Assembly (NCBI GenBank): GCA_958405195.1
Contig: CATYDM010000002.1
Coordinates: forward strand, 100,925-164,924
Reading direction: 5' to 3'
Origin: an uncultured Collinsella sp.
Lineage (GTDB): Bacteria > Actinomycetota > Coriobacteriia > Coriobacteriales > Coriobacteriaceae
Length of the DNA stretch: 64,000 bases
The position numbers and the translations under genes are program-made. The notes under the pieces are model-generated. The model did not search any database. It was given only the letters and a program-made list of their open reading frames with translations, and was not told the origin of the DNA. Positions within the stretch are counted from its first letter, which is position 1; every line of letters begins with the position of its first letter. Of this stretch, positions 6,054-14,771 are shown piece after piece.

Positions 6054-8735
6054 CTAGTCCTCGAGCAGGTCCTCGATAAAGCCGACGCGGTAGTTTTTGA
6101 AGATGACCTCGCCACCGTCTTGCGTGGCGTCCAGATCGACATCGCCCATGATGCCAAAGTCGTGGTCGCCATCCTCGTCGGCAAAGATCTGGTGCACGTG
6201 CCACACGTGTGCGGTCTTCTCATCGGACTCGTCGATGGAAAACATCGCGGCGCTGCGGGCATCTCCGTCGGTGAGGATCTCCTCGTGCTGCTCGTGGTAG
6301 GCATCGAGCGCCTTTTGCCAGCGGATCTCGCTCATGCCCCAGTCGTCGTCGAGCTCGCCCAGGTCGCGAACGTGCTCGCGGGCGGCAAGGGTCACGCGGC
6401 GGAAGAGCGCATTGCGCACCAACAGCGTGCAGCCGCGGCGGTCCGCCACGACCTCGTCGATGCCCTGCGGCGGCGCGGCGTCGAGGGCTGCCGGGTTGCC
6501 GGCGTTTTCCCACTCGTCCACCAGGCTTGAGTCCACCGAGCGCACCACAAAGCCCAGCCACGAGATAATGTCGCGCAGGCGTTCGTCGCGCTTCTCGATG
6601 GGCACGGTACGGTCGAGTGAACGGTAGGCCTCTGCCAGGTAGCGCAGTAAAATGCCCTCGGAGCGGGCGATGCCGAGCTTTTGAATGTAACCCTTAAAAT
6701 CGCTCGCGCTTTCCAGCATATCGCGCAGGACACTCTTGGGAGAGAGCTGGTAGTCGTTTGCCCAAGGCACTTCCTGGCAGTACTTGTCAAAGGCGGCATC
6801 GAGCAAATCCTCGAGCGGCTTTTCGTAGGTGACGTCCTGAATGCGCTCCAGACGCTCCTCATAGTCGACGCCGTCGGCCTTCATCTCGGCCATAGCACGA
6901 TCACGTGCTGCGCGCTCCTGTGCGCGCAGCACGTGCTTGGGATCCTCGAGCGTAGCCTCGACCATCGAGATCAGATCCATGGTATAGGTCTCGCTCTCGG
7001 GGTCGAGCAGCTCCAACGCGGCAAGCAAGAACGGTGAGAGCGGCTGATCGAGGGCAAAGTCCTCGGGCAGGTCGACCGTCAGCGCGTAGTCGATGTCCGG
7101 CGCGGCGTCAGCCGGAGCGTCGGGTGCGGGCGGCACCTCGGTGCGCACGACGACGCCGGAGTCGATGAGCGTTGCGAAGATCTCGTCGGCGCGAACCTCG
7201 AGCTTGGCCTTTTCCTCGGGGGCCTGCAAGCTCGTCTCGATGAGGTCGTGCACGCGGGCACGGGCGTCGCCGCCCTGCTCGACCACGCTAATCACCATGG
7301 AGTGTGTGATGCGAAGGCGTGGCTTGAGCGTTTCGGGCTGCGTCTCGATCAGGCGCTCAAAGGTCTGCTTGTTCCAGGTGACAAAGCCCTCGGGGGCCTT
7401 CTTCTTTTTGATCTTGCGGAGCTTCTTGGGGTCATCGCCCGCCTTGGCCATAAGTTTGGCATTCTCGATTTCATGCTCCGGCGCCTCGGCAATGACCATG
7501 CCCTCGGTGTCGAAGCCCGAGCGGCCGGCGCGACCGGCAATCTGGTGGAACTCGCGGGCGCGCAGACGACGCATCTTGTAGCCATCGAACTTGGTGAGCG
7601 CGGTGAGCACCACGGTGTGGATGGGTACGTTGATGCCGACGCCGAGCGTATCGGTGCCGCAGATGACGGGCAGCAGGCCCTGCTGCGCCAGGCGCTCAAC
7701 CAGTAGGCGATAGCGCGGCAGCATACCGGCGTGGTGCACGCCGACGCCGCAGCCGAGCAGGCGCTTGAGAATCTTGCCGAAGGCGGTGGAGAAACTCGTG
7801 CCTTTGGCAGCTTCCTTAATGGCCTCGCGCTGCTCCTTGCTAGCGATGCCAAAGTTGGCAAGCGACTGTGCCGTGGCAAGCGCGGCGTCCTGACTAAAGT
7901 GCACGATGTAGAGTGGGGCCTCTCCGCGGCGCATGGCGAGCTCGACGGTGCCCTCGAGCGAGGTCGTCACGTAGTCGTAGCTCAGCGGCACGGGGCGCGG
8001 GGCATCGACGACCAAGTCGCAGACAGCGCCGGTGTGTTCCTCGAGCGAGGCGGCGATCGCGGTGACATCGCCGAGCGTGGCGCTCATGAGCATGAATTGC
8101 GTGTGAGGCAGGGTGAGCAACGGCACCTGCCAGGCCCAACCGCGGTCGGGGTCGGCAAAGTAGTGGAACTCGTCCATGGCGACGCAGCCAACATCGGCAT
8201 CTTCGCCCTCGCGCAGTGCATCGTTGGCAAGGATTTCTGCCGTACAGCAGATGACGGGCGCCTTGGTGTTGATATGCGTATCGCCGGTGATCATGCCGAC
8301 GTTATCGCGGCCGAGCACCTGCACAAGGTCGAAAAACTTCTCGCTGACCAGAGCCTTGATGGGGGCCGTGTAATAACAGCGCTTACCCTGCGTCATACCC
8401 ATAAAGAGCATGCCCAGCGCGACGAGCGATTTACCCGATCCGGTCGGTGTGCCTAAAATGACGTGATCGCCGGCTGCCAGGTCCATGAGGGCCTCTTCTT
8501 GGTGATCCCACAGTTCAATGCCGCGGTCGCTTGTCCATTCAAAGAAGCGTTCGAAGGCCTGATCAGGCGTGAGCCATGGTTCGGGCTCACTGCCATCCTC
8601 GGGCTCCCACCAGGTGGGGGAGAGCGCACCGAGCGAGCCAAACTCGGCTTCGGTTCCCGTGCCGCCCGAGAATGAGCTGGCAGCCCCGGCGCCGGAGACG
8701 GTGCTGGCGGTGGTATCTGTCGTGGTCTGTGCCAT
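6054..8735 (-). CDS. DEAD/DEAH (Ski2-like) helicase with DUF3516-type C-terminus
   Basis: This is an 893-residue superfamily 2 helicase of the Ski2-like type found in actinobacteria, usually annotated as a probable RNA helicase with a DUF3516 tail. GTPTGSGKS (residues 95-102) is the Walker A motif, DEFH (188-191) motif II, LMSATLGD motif III, and QIAGRAGRSGFD motif VI near residue 400. The acidic C-terminal half has no further motif I can name. I chose the ATG at 8735, preceded by GAGAGAAAG, over the longer open frame to 8906, whose extra residues read through a palindromic element. The family is clear; whether the substrate is RNA or DNA is an inference. Confidence 0.9.
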   Translation of the reverse strand: MAQTTTDTTASTVSGAGAASSFSGGTGTEAEFGSLGALSPTWWEPEDGSEPEPWLTPDQAFERFFEWTSDRGIELWDHQEEALMDLAAGDHVILGTPTGSGKSLVALGMLFMGMTQGKRCYYTAPIKALVSEKFFDLVQVLGRDNVGMITGDTHINTKAPVICCTAEILANDALREGEDADVGCVAMDEFHYFADPDRGWAWQVPLLTLPHTQFMLMSATLGDVTAIAASLEEHTGAVCDLVVDAPRPVPLSYDYVTTSLEGTVELAMRRGEAPLYIVHFSQDAALATAQSLANFGIASKEQREAIKEAAKGTSFSTAFGKILKRLLGCGVGVHHAGMLPRYRLLVERLAQQGLLPVICGTDTLGVGINVPIHTVVLTALTKFDGYKMRRLRAREFHQIAGRAGRSGFDTEGMVIAEAPEHEIENAKLMAKAGDDPKKLRKIKKKKAPEGFVTWNKQTFERLIETQPETLKPRLRITHSMVISVVEQGGDARARVHDLIETSLQAPEEKAKLEVRADEIFATLIDSGVVVRTEVPPAPDAPADAAPDIDYALTVDLPEDFALDQPLSPFLLAALELLDPESETYTMDLISMVEATLEDPKHVLRAQERAARDRAMAEMKADGVDYEERLERIQDVTYEKPLEDLLDAAFDKYCQEVPWANDYQLSPKSVLRDMLESASDFKGYIQKLGIARSEGILLRYLAEAYRSLDRTVPIEKRDERLRDIISWLGFVVRSVDSSLVDEWENAGNPAALDAAPPQGIDEVVADRRGCTLLVRNALFRRVTLAAREHVRDLGELDDDWGMSEIRWQKALDAYHEQHEEILTDGDARSAAMFSIDESDEKTAHVWHVHQIFADEDGDHDFGIMGDVDLDATQDGGEVIFKNYRVGFIEDLLED

Positions 8736-8856
8736 GTGTTTGCTTTCTCTCGCGTTTGTCCGCCAACTATTATGGCGTAGCGGCGGCGCGGGGTGCCAGC
8801 GCGCGAGAAAATGCAGGAAATGGGCGTTCTGCCCAGCCGTTTGGTGCAGTTGCCAG

Positions 8857-8979
8857 CTAAGTGAGTAGACTTTTTGCAATATCGCGAGCACATGGCTTTT
8901 GCGCAAGGGCTTTACCTGCGGTTTTATGTTTCGCTATGTGGGCTGCGCTTGGCTATTGCAAAAAAGTCTACTCACTTAG
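8857..8979. repeat. 123-bp long palindromic element
   Basis: The 25 bases at 8857-8881 recur as their reverse complement at 8954-8979 with only one extra A. The interior adds further partial complementarity (CACAT and ATGTG blocks) around a loop near 8915. The element is therefore a long imperfect palindrome in the 309-bp gap upstream of the helicase and downstream of trmB. No protein is encoded. It resembles a MITE-like or structured intergenic repeat; the rest of the gap shows nothing else I can support. Confidence 0.75.
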
Positions 8980-9044
8980 GTTTGAGGGTCGTTTGCTGGC
9001 GCCTATTTGCGCTTGTTTGCCGACGCCGCGACCATAAGAAGCCC

Positions 9045-9884
9045 CTAGGACTCCTGCGGTAAGCGCTTCTTGCCCTTGCGGGCGCGGTTTCTAAAGTTCT
9101 CGACTGCCTCTTCCATGCCAAGAGGTACATAGGTGAGTTCATCGAGGTTTTCGGGCAGGTAGCAGGCAAGGCTTTGCTCCTGCGCGCGGCCTACTGTGAG
9201 CTGTTCGTCGGTTGGCTGCGCTCCGGGCGTGGCGCAAATGCCATAGACGGCGGCACCCATCTCGCGCGTGCGGCGCTCGTATTCGGTCTCGGGATGCTCG
9301 GGATGGTCGCGGCGAACGTCGTCACTTACCCAAAGTGTGTCGTAGCCGGCCGCGGCAAACTGCCCCAGGGCGTAGTCGCGCAATGGCTTGCTGTCGGTTC
9401 GCAGCGTGACGGTGGCGCCGGCTGCAAGGAGCGGGCGGTAGAGCATCAGATGGTCGACATGGACGAGTCGTTTTTTGGCGTACTTGGCCTTGGGCTGCGG
9501 CGTGGGAAAGTTGATAGTGATGGCATCGAGCTCGCCTGCGGCAAACAGCTTTGGCAGCGATGCGGCGCCTCGGGGCAGGACGAGCGCGTTGGATAGCTCC
9601 TGCTCGCAGATTTTCTGTGCGGCATAGGCGATGCAGATGGGCTCCTGGTCCATACCGATAAAGAGGGTGTTTGGCTCGTGGGCCGCGCGCTCTACAAGGT
9701 ACGTTCCCTTGCCGCAGCCAAGATCCAGGTGAAGGTGTTCGAATGGCTTGCTGCCTGTGGGCGCACAGGCCTTGCGCCAATCTCCGGCATAGGCCTCGGG
9801 GTTCGTCTCAATCGCATCGGCGTAGCGCTCCAGGCGCTCTTCGAGCACAAAGTTCTTAGGCGTGCGAACGTGGACGGCTCCCAT
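9045..9884 (-). CDS. trmB: tRNA (guanine-N7-)-methyltransferase
   Basis: TrmB uses S-adenosylmethionine to make N7-methylguanosine at position 46 in the variable loop of tRNAs. The SAM site is LDLGCGKGTYLVERA, followed by the acidic FIGMDQEP. The family signature appears as NFPTPQPKAKYAKKRLVH, equivalent to the usual NFPDPWPK block. At 279 residues it is longer than most TrmB proteins (about 210-240) because of N- and C-terminal extensions. AAGGAG precedes the ATG. It follows a second methyltransferase on the same strand by about 120 bp, a gap that contains two short hairpins. Confidence 0.9.
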   Translation of the reverse strand: MGAVHVRTPKNFVLEERLERYADAIETNPEAYAGDWRKACAPTGSKPFEHLHLDLGCGKGTYLVERAAHEPNTLFIGMDQEPICIAYAAQKICEQELSNALVLPRGAASLPKLFAAGELDAITINFPTPQPKAKYAKKRLVHVDHLMLYRPLLAAGATVTLRTDSKPLRDYALGQFAAAGYDTLWVSDDVRRDHPEHPETEYERRTREMGAAVYGICATPGAQPTDEQLTVGRAQEQSLACYLPENLDELTYVPLGMEEAVENFRNRARKGKKRLPQES

Positions 9885-10003
9885 GAGGCTCCTTGGTCAT
9901 AAGTATGGAACGCTTAGCTGCGCGTTCCGTCAATGGGTTGAAAAAAGGGTAGGCATAGTTTGCCCGAAAGACGCTGTGCGGCACGACGGCGAGTCGTCGG
10001 TGC

Positions 10004-10876
10004 CTACAGGCGCTTGAGAATCACATAGCGGTTGAGTTCGCCGCTACGACCGTCGGCATGGAAGCGCTCAAGCTCGCGCACGGGGACCTCGCCGCTCTTG
10101 TAGAACGTACGGACGCCGCGCACCAGGTCGGTGATCTGCTGATCGTCAAAGTGATGGCAATAGCGGTAGGCGTGGCGGTCGTTTTGCCAGCCGATGAGGT
10201 GGTCGCCGGCTTCAAACTGTGCGGAATCGTAACCCTCAAACGGCGGGGTGAGCTCGGCGCGGGCTTCGGCTCGAACGGCCTTGCGCGCCATGCGCTCGTC
10301 GTTCATAAACTCCCAAAAGCTGATGGCGATGATGCCGCCCGGGCGCGTCTGCCGCACCAGGGCGTCGAGTACGCGTACGCGGTACTCGCACGACGGCACG
10401 TGGTGCATAAAGCCAAAGCAGACCGAGATGTCGGCGAGCGGGGCGTCGAAAAGCACGTCGGGCGTCTCGGCGGGGTTGAGCTTCATGAGGGCGTCGAGCA
10501 CGTCGAGCTCCTGGAAGTGCAGGTTGGGAATGCGCAGGGCGTGGCCATGTGCATCGATAGCCAAATCTTGACACGAGTCGACACCATAGAACTCAAACGG
10601 GCGGCTGGCATCTGCCGAGGGGTTTGCGCCGTCGACGCCCTTGGCGGCAAGTGCGCCGCCGGCGGCAAAGTTCTCGAATCGCATATTGCCGCAGGCAAGA
10701 TCGAAGACGCGGACGGGATGCTCGATCGTGGCGACGTCGAGCTGCCCGAGCGCGATGTCCATGGTGCGCACCCAGCCGGGCCACGGGGCCTGCCGCGTAT
10801 CGGAGAAGGAGGCGGAGTGTTCGCGATAGAACGTGTTGTTGAGCTGGATGAGCGATGACGCGAAATCGCGGTTCAC
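10004..10876 (-). CDS. class I SAM-dependent methyltransferase
   Basis: This is a methyltransferase of about 290 residues with a Rossmann-type SAM domain: VRVFDLACGNMRFENF as motif I, then FYGVDSC, and ADISVCFGFMHHVP as the later acidic/aromatic block. The substrate is unknown. I place the start at the GTG at 10876, preceded by GGAGGGAG about nine bases upstream and starting NRDFASSLIQLNN. An alternative ATG at 10924 would add a basic stretch but has a weaker ribosome site. TrmB lies downstream on the same strand, so a role in RNA modification is possible but not shown. Confidence 0.8.
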   Translation of the reverse strand: MNRDFASSLIQLNNTFYREHSASFSDTRQAPWPGWVRTMDIALGQLDVATIEHPVRVFDLACGNMRFENFAAGGALAAKGVDGANPSADASRPFEFYGVDSCQDLAIDAHGHALRIPNLHFQELDVLDALMKLNPAETPDVLFDAPLADISVCFGFMHHVPSCEYRVRVLDALVRQTRPGGIIAISFWEFMNDERMARKAVRAEARAELTPPFEGYDSAQFEAGDHLIGWQNDRHAYRYCHHFDDQQITDLVRGVRTFYKSGEVPVRELERFHADGRSGELNRYVILKRL

Positions 10877-11143
10877 GGCGCGGAACTCCCTCCGTTGGCG
10901 GCGAGGAATATACAGTACGACCATACTACCGTTAACGCCGCAACGGGGACAACCGAGCTGCGGGTCATTGCTTTGTTTGGACACATTTCCGCAGCTCATA
11001 TGCACCCGCAACCGCCGGTTGTCAAAAATCTCACTAGAATAGGTGGCATGCTTTTGGCGGTGGCGGATAGATTTTTAACTGTGCAAGGCGCCTTAAGAAC
11101 AAAAACGGTCCGGCGGCACGGCTGGCATCACATAGGAGGAACC

Positions 11144-11866
11144 ATGAATGTAGAAACTGCGCAGCGGCTCGCCGACCTTCGCCGCAGCAAGGGCTTTAGC
11201 CAAGAAGGGCTGGCGCGAAAGCTGGGGCTGTCGCGCCAGGCGGTCAGTAAATGGGAGCGTGCGGAGAGCTCGCCCGATACCGAGAACCTGATCTCGCTCG
11301 CCAAGCTCTATGGTGTGAGTCTGGACGAGCTGCTCAATCCGAGCGATGAGATTGAGGACGATATCGAGTTTGAGAACGAGGACCGCGCCCGTCAGCGCGA
11401 GGCCGAGGCGGCAGAGCGCGCCCGCACCCATGAGGCGGCGGCGCGCGCCACCGAGGCGGCAACGCAGGCAAGTGACGCGGCAGCCAAGGCGGCGCAGGCG
11501 GCAAGCTGGAGTGCGCAGGCTGCCAATGCGGCGACGGCTCAGGTGACGGGTACCGGTGCGGCTGGTCCGACTCCGGTGAAGGGTCCGTTCCAGTCATTCC
11601 CGTATTGGGCCGTGTGCTGGCTGCTGTTCTTTTTACTGATGTTCCTGTTTGGTGCCGGCCCCTTTGCTGCGCTGATCTTCTTCACGATTCCCATCTATCA
11701 CTGGGTGGCGCGTGCACTCGATGGCGATTGGGCGCGCGGGGATATTCAGGTTGGTCCGGCACCGGTGGCGGTCAGGGCCCAGGGGAAGGATACTTCTGCG
11801 GAACCTGATGCTGACGTGGCTACCGCGGCCACCGCTGAGCCATGTGCCAAAGAAGGTGACGAATGA
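11144..11866 (+). CDS. XRE-family HTH regulator with membrane segments
   Basis: This 240-residue protein starts with an XRE helix-turn-helix (about residues 6-62; QEGLARKLGLSRQAVSKWER is the recognition unit). An acidic-then-alanine-rich linker (about 70-145) leads to two predicted membrane helices (about 154-195, WAVCWLLFFLLMFLFG and AALIFFTIPIYHWV). The start has AGGAGG four bases upstream. The stop overlaps the start of a DUF4097 protein (ATGATGA), so the two are translationally coupled. A DNA-binding domain tethered to the membrane beside a cell-surface-type protein suggests an envelope-sensing regulator; target and signal are unknown. Confidence 0.85.
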   Translation: MNVETAQRLADLRRSKGFSQEGLARKLGLSRQAVSKWERAESSPDTENLISLAKLYGVSLDELLNPSDEIEDDIEFENEDRARQREAEAAERARTHEAAARATEAATQASDAAAKAAQAASWSAQAANAATAQVTGTGAAGPTPVKGPFQSFPYWAVCWLLFFLLMFLFGAGPFAALIFFTIPIYHWVARALDGDWARGDIQVGPAPVAVRAQGKDTSAEPDADVATAATAEPCAKEGDE

Positions 11867-12765
11867 TGAAGCTTTCGCATGAATCCAAGCTGCGCCTGGG
11901 CGTCGGCATCGGAGCGTTTGTACTGATTATCTGGCTTGTTTTTGGCGTTTCGCGGACTTTGATTCATTTTGATGGCCCGTGGGATCTCGACGATGTTATA
12001 CCCGGCTTGTCCGGTATGGACAATGTGGTTGATGACGACGATTTTATGAACGATGGCGGTAACTATTCCGCTCGGCCTCAGCAGCTTTCGTGTACGACCT
12101 TTGATGCCGATGAGTTTCGCTACCTCGATTTCGATATCGATGCGGCTACGGTGGACGTCAAGGTTATTGATGGTAACAAGGCTCGCGTTATCGAGCGGGG
12201 ACGCGTTGCCAATGGTATGGATGCCTCCAAGGCCGCGACGCAGAACATCGCATCCGTCGAGGACTCGACGCTCAAGGTTTCCCAGTTTGGAAGTGATGAC
12301 GGTAAGGCAATCGATCGCTCAGTTACGGTCGAGCTGCCGCGCCGTGTTGCCGAACATCTGAAGGGAGTCAACGCGCACGTGGGCTCGGGTGATCTGCAGA
12401 TTGCCGGTGTCACCTGTGATGGTTTCGACCTTTTCCTGGGTGCGGGAGATGTAGAGTTTGCGGGCAGCGTGACTGATGCGCTCAGTGCTGAGGTCGGTTC
12501 GGGCGATGTGACGTTCGAGCTCTACCAGGCCCCCGCGAAGTCGATGGACGTGAGTGTGGACTCGGGCGATGTGGAGATGATGGTTCCGAACTCGACGGGC
12601 TTTAAGGCGAGCCTTACCTTGGGCAGCGGCGACTTCGAGAGCGATTTCCTTCCGCTTGGCTACGACGGCGAGACCATTTTGAATCTTGAATTCGATAACG
12701 GCGATAAGTCTGCTACGTATCGTTTTGAGGTCGGTTCGGGCGACATGTCATTTGATTCAGAGTGA
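11863..12765 (+). CDS. DUF4097-type beta-strand repeat membrane protein
   Basis: A 300-residue protein with one N-terminal membrane helix (about residues 9-29) and a long extracytoplasmic part. The second half repeats short strands around the phrase SGDV or GSGD (for example HVGSGDLQI, LGAGDVEF, EVGSGDVTF, DSGDVEM, LGSGDFES). That repeating pattern is the hallmark of DUF4097/LiaG-like beta-solenoid domains, often found beside regulators of envelope stress. It overlaps the upstream XRE gene by 4 bp. A joint role in sensing cell-envelope state is likely by analogy only. Confidence 0.83.
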   Translation: MMKLSHESKLRLGVGIGAFVLIIWLVFGVSRTLIHFDGPWDLDDVIPGLSGMDNVVDDDDFMNDGGNYSARPQQLSCTTFDADEFRYLDFDIDAATVDVKVIDGNKARVIERGRVANGMDASKAATQNIASVEDSTLKVSQFGSDDGKAIDRSVTVELPRRVAEHLKGVNAHVGSGDLQIAGVTCDGFDLFLGAGDVEFAGSVTDALSAEVGSGDVTFELYQAPAKSMDVSVDSGDVEMMVPNSTGFKASLTLGSGDFESDFLPLGYDGETILNLEFDNGDKSATYRFEVGSGDMSFDSE

Positions 12766-12812
12766 CGGGCGGTTATCGAAGACTTATATACCATAGCTGC
12801 GCTGTTTGATGG

Positions 12813-12848
12813 AGGCGCCGGAGCCGTGACGGGCTCCGGCGCCTTTGC
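12813..12848 (+). terminator. intrinsic terminator upstream of elp3
   Basis: AGGCGCCGGAGCC (12813-12825) pairs with GGCTCCGGCGCCT (12832-12844) and is followed by a T-rich stretch. It ends the XRE-DUF4097 operon. A TACAAT box at 12852-12857 lies only seven bases before the Elp3 ATG, so that mRNA may have a very short leader. Confidence 0.8.
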
Positions 12849-12863
12849 CTTTACAATGGGGTC

Positions 12864-14771
12864 ATGGAACAGATTATCTTGAACATACTCGAGGCTCTGC
12901 GTCGCGGCGAGACCGTGGACGACAAAGCGCTCGTCAAACTGATACATGCCGAGGCGCGCCGTGAGGGTGCCGACAAACGCGATTTGGCCAAGCGCCGTCT
13001 GCTGCCGTTCTACCAGCGGGTAAAACGTGAGGAGCCGGCTCGTTGGGCTGGGTGGAATGTCGATGCCGAGCTGGAACGTCGACTGCTGCAGGTGCTGCGT
13101 ATGAAGCCTCGTCGCACGGCTTCGGGCGTGGCGACCATTACCGTTATCACCAAGCCCTGGCCATGCTCGGGCGATTGCCTGTTTTGTCCCAACGATCTGC
13201 GCATGCCCAAAAGCTACCTGCACGCCGAGCCGGCGTGCGCCCGTGCGGAGCAAAATTGCTTTGACCCGTATCTGCAGGTGAGCGCTCGTCTGACCGCGCT
13301 TTCGCAGATGGGGCACGCAACCGATAAGATTGAGCTCATCGTGCTCGGTGGCACCTGGAGCGACTATCCGCAAGGGTATCAGACGTGGTTTATGTCGGAG
13401 CTTTTCCGTGCGCTCAATGACGATGCCGTCGCCGGCGTGGCGGCCAACCCCATGCTGGCGCGTCCGGGCATCAGCCGTGCCGAGGCGGGGCGCCTGCTCG
13501 ATGACGCTCCCGCCGATGCGCTGCCGCCGGTGGTAACAGAGCGCCGCGAGCGCTATCGGGTTGCCGGCATTGCGACAGACAAGGCTGAGCTTGCTGCTGG
13601 CGTTGCCGACGAGCAGGAGCGTGTGGATGCTGCCGTGGGCGGCTACAACCGCGCGGTGCGTCGTCTGTACGGCCCTGGTACGCCGTGGGGTGAGGTTGCC
13701 GAGTGGCAGACAGCAACGATGGAGGAGCTTGAGCGTCAGCAGCGCATCAACGAGACGGCGAAGCATCGCGTGGTGGGGCTCGTTATCGAGACGCGCCCCG
13801 ATGCCGTGACGCCGCAGACCCTCACGCTTATCCGCTGCCTGGGCTGCACCAAGATCCAGATGGGTATTCAGAGTCTCGACCAACATTTGCTCGATATCAA
13901 CGAGCGTCGTATTTTGGTGGCGCAGATCGAGCGGGCGTTTTCGCTTGCGCGCCTGTTTGGCTTTAAGATCCACGCGCATTTTATGCTCAACTTGCTGGGC
14001 GCCACGCCCGAGGGGGACAAGCGCGACTACGAACGCTTTATGACCGAAGGGGCCTTTATGCCCGACGAGGTCAAGGTTTACCCGTGTGCGCTCATCGAGG
14101 GCTCGCGTCTGGTGGGCTGCTACGAGCGCGGTGAGTGGCGTCCCTATACTGAGGAAGAGCTGCTCGATGTGCTGGCCGACGACATCGTGGTGACGCCGGC
14201 GTTCTGCCGCATCAGTCGCATGATCCGTGACTTTAGTTCCGACGACATCATGGTGGGCAACAAGAAACCCAACCTGCGTCAGCTCGTCGAAAACCGCTTG
14301 GCCGCTCGGGGTGACGGTGCGACGGTGCGCGAGATTCGCTATCGCGAGATCAGCACGGCGGGTGCCGACTTGGATGAGCTATCTCTTGATGAGGAGGTGG
14401 CGTACGAGACGCCGGTGACGCACGAGCGCTTTTTGCAGTGGGTGACGCCGCAGGGCAAGATCGCGGGCTTTTTGCGGTTGTCGCTGCCCGACCATTCGTT
14501 TGTTGCCGCGCATGCGGACGAGTTGCTGACGATGCCGGACGAGGCGATGATTCGCGAGGTACACGTGTATGGCATGGCGGCGCGCGTGGGGTATCAAGGC
14601 CAGGCAGCCCAGCACCATGGGTTGGGGCGTCTGCTCGTAGAGCGTGCGTGCGAGATTGCCCGGGATGCGGGTTATACGCGCATCAACGTGATCAGCGCGA
14701 TTGGTACGCGCGAGTACTATCGCCATTTGGGTTTTTACGATCATGGACTCTATCTGCAAAAGGAGCTCTAG
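12864..14771 (+). CDS. elp3: Elp3-type tRNA uridine-34 modification enzyme (radical SAM/GNAT)
   Basis: Bacterial Elp3 installs the carboxymethyl group on uridine 34 of tRNA, joining radical SAM chemistry to an acetyltransferase-like domain. At 635 residues this has the expected two-domain length. The cluster motif is CSGDCLFC (Cx3Cx2C, residues about 104-111) within ITKPWPCSGDC, followed by LGGTWSDYP and KIQMGIQSLD. The GNAT part at the C-terminus shows VHVYGMAARVG, GLGRLLVERAC and YYRHLGFYDHGLYLQKEL. A spermidine-synthase-like gene follows directly, its ATG one base after this stop. Confidence 0.93.
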   Translation: MEQIILNILEALRRGETVDDKALVKLIHAEARREGADKRDLAKRRLLPFYQRVKREEPARWAGWNVDAELERRLLQVLRMKPRRTASGVATITVITKPWPCSGDCLFCPNDLRMPKSYLHAEPACARAEQNCFDPYLQVSARLTALSQMGHATDKIELIVLGGTWSDYPQGYQTWFMSELFRALNDDAVAGVAANPMLARPGISRAEAGRLLDDAPADALPPVVTERRERYRVAGIATDKAELAAGVADEQERVDAAVGGYNRAVRRLYGPGTPWGEVAEWQTATMEELERQQRINETAKHRVVGLVIETRPDAVTPQTLTLIRCLGCTKIQMGIQSLDQHLLDINERRILVAQIERAFSLARLFGFKIHAHFMLNLLGATPEGDKRDYERFMTEGAFMPDEVKVYPCALIEGSRLVGCYERGEWRPYTEEELLDVLADDIVVTPAFCRISRMIRDFSSDDIMVGNKKPNLRQLVENRLAARGDGATVREIRYREISTAGADLDELSLDEEVAYETPVTHERFLQWVTPQGKIAGFLRLSLPDHSFVAAHADELLTMPDEAMIREVHVYGMAARVGYQGQAAQHHGLGRLLVERACEIARDAGYTRINVISAIGTREYYRHLGFYDHGLYLQKEL

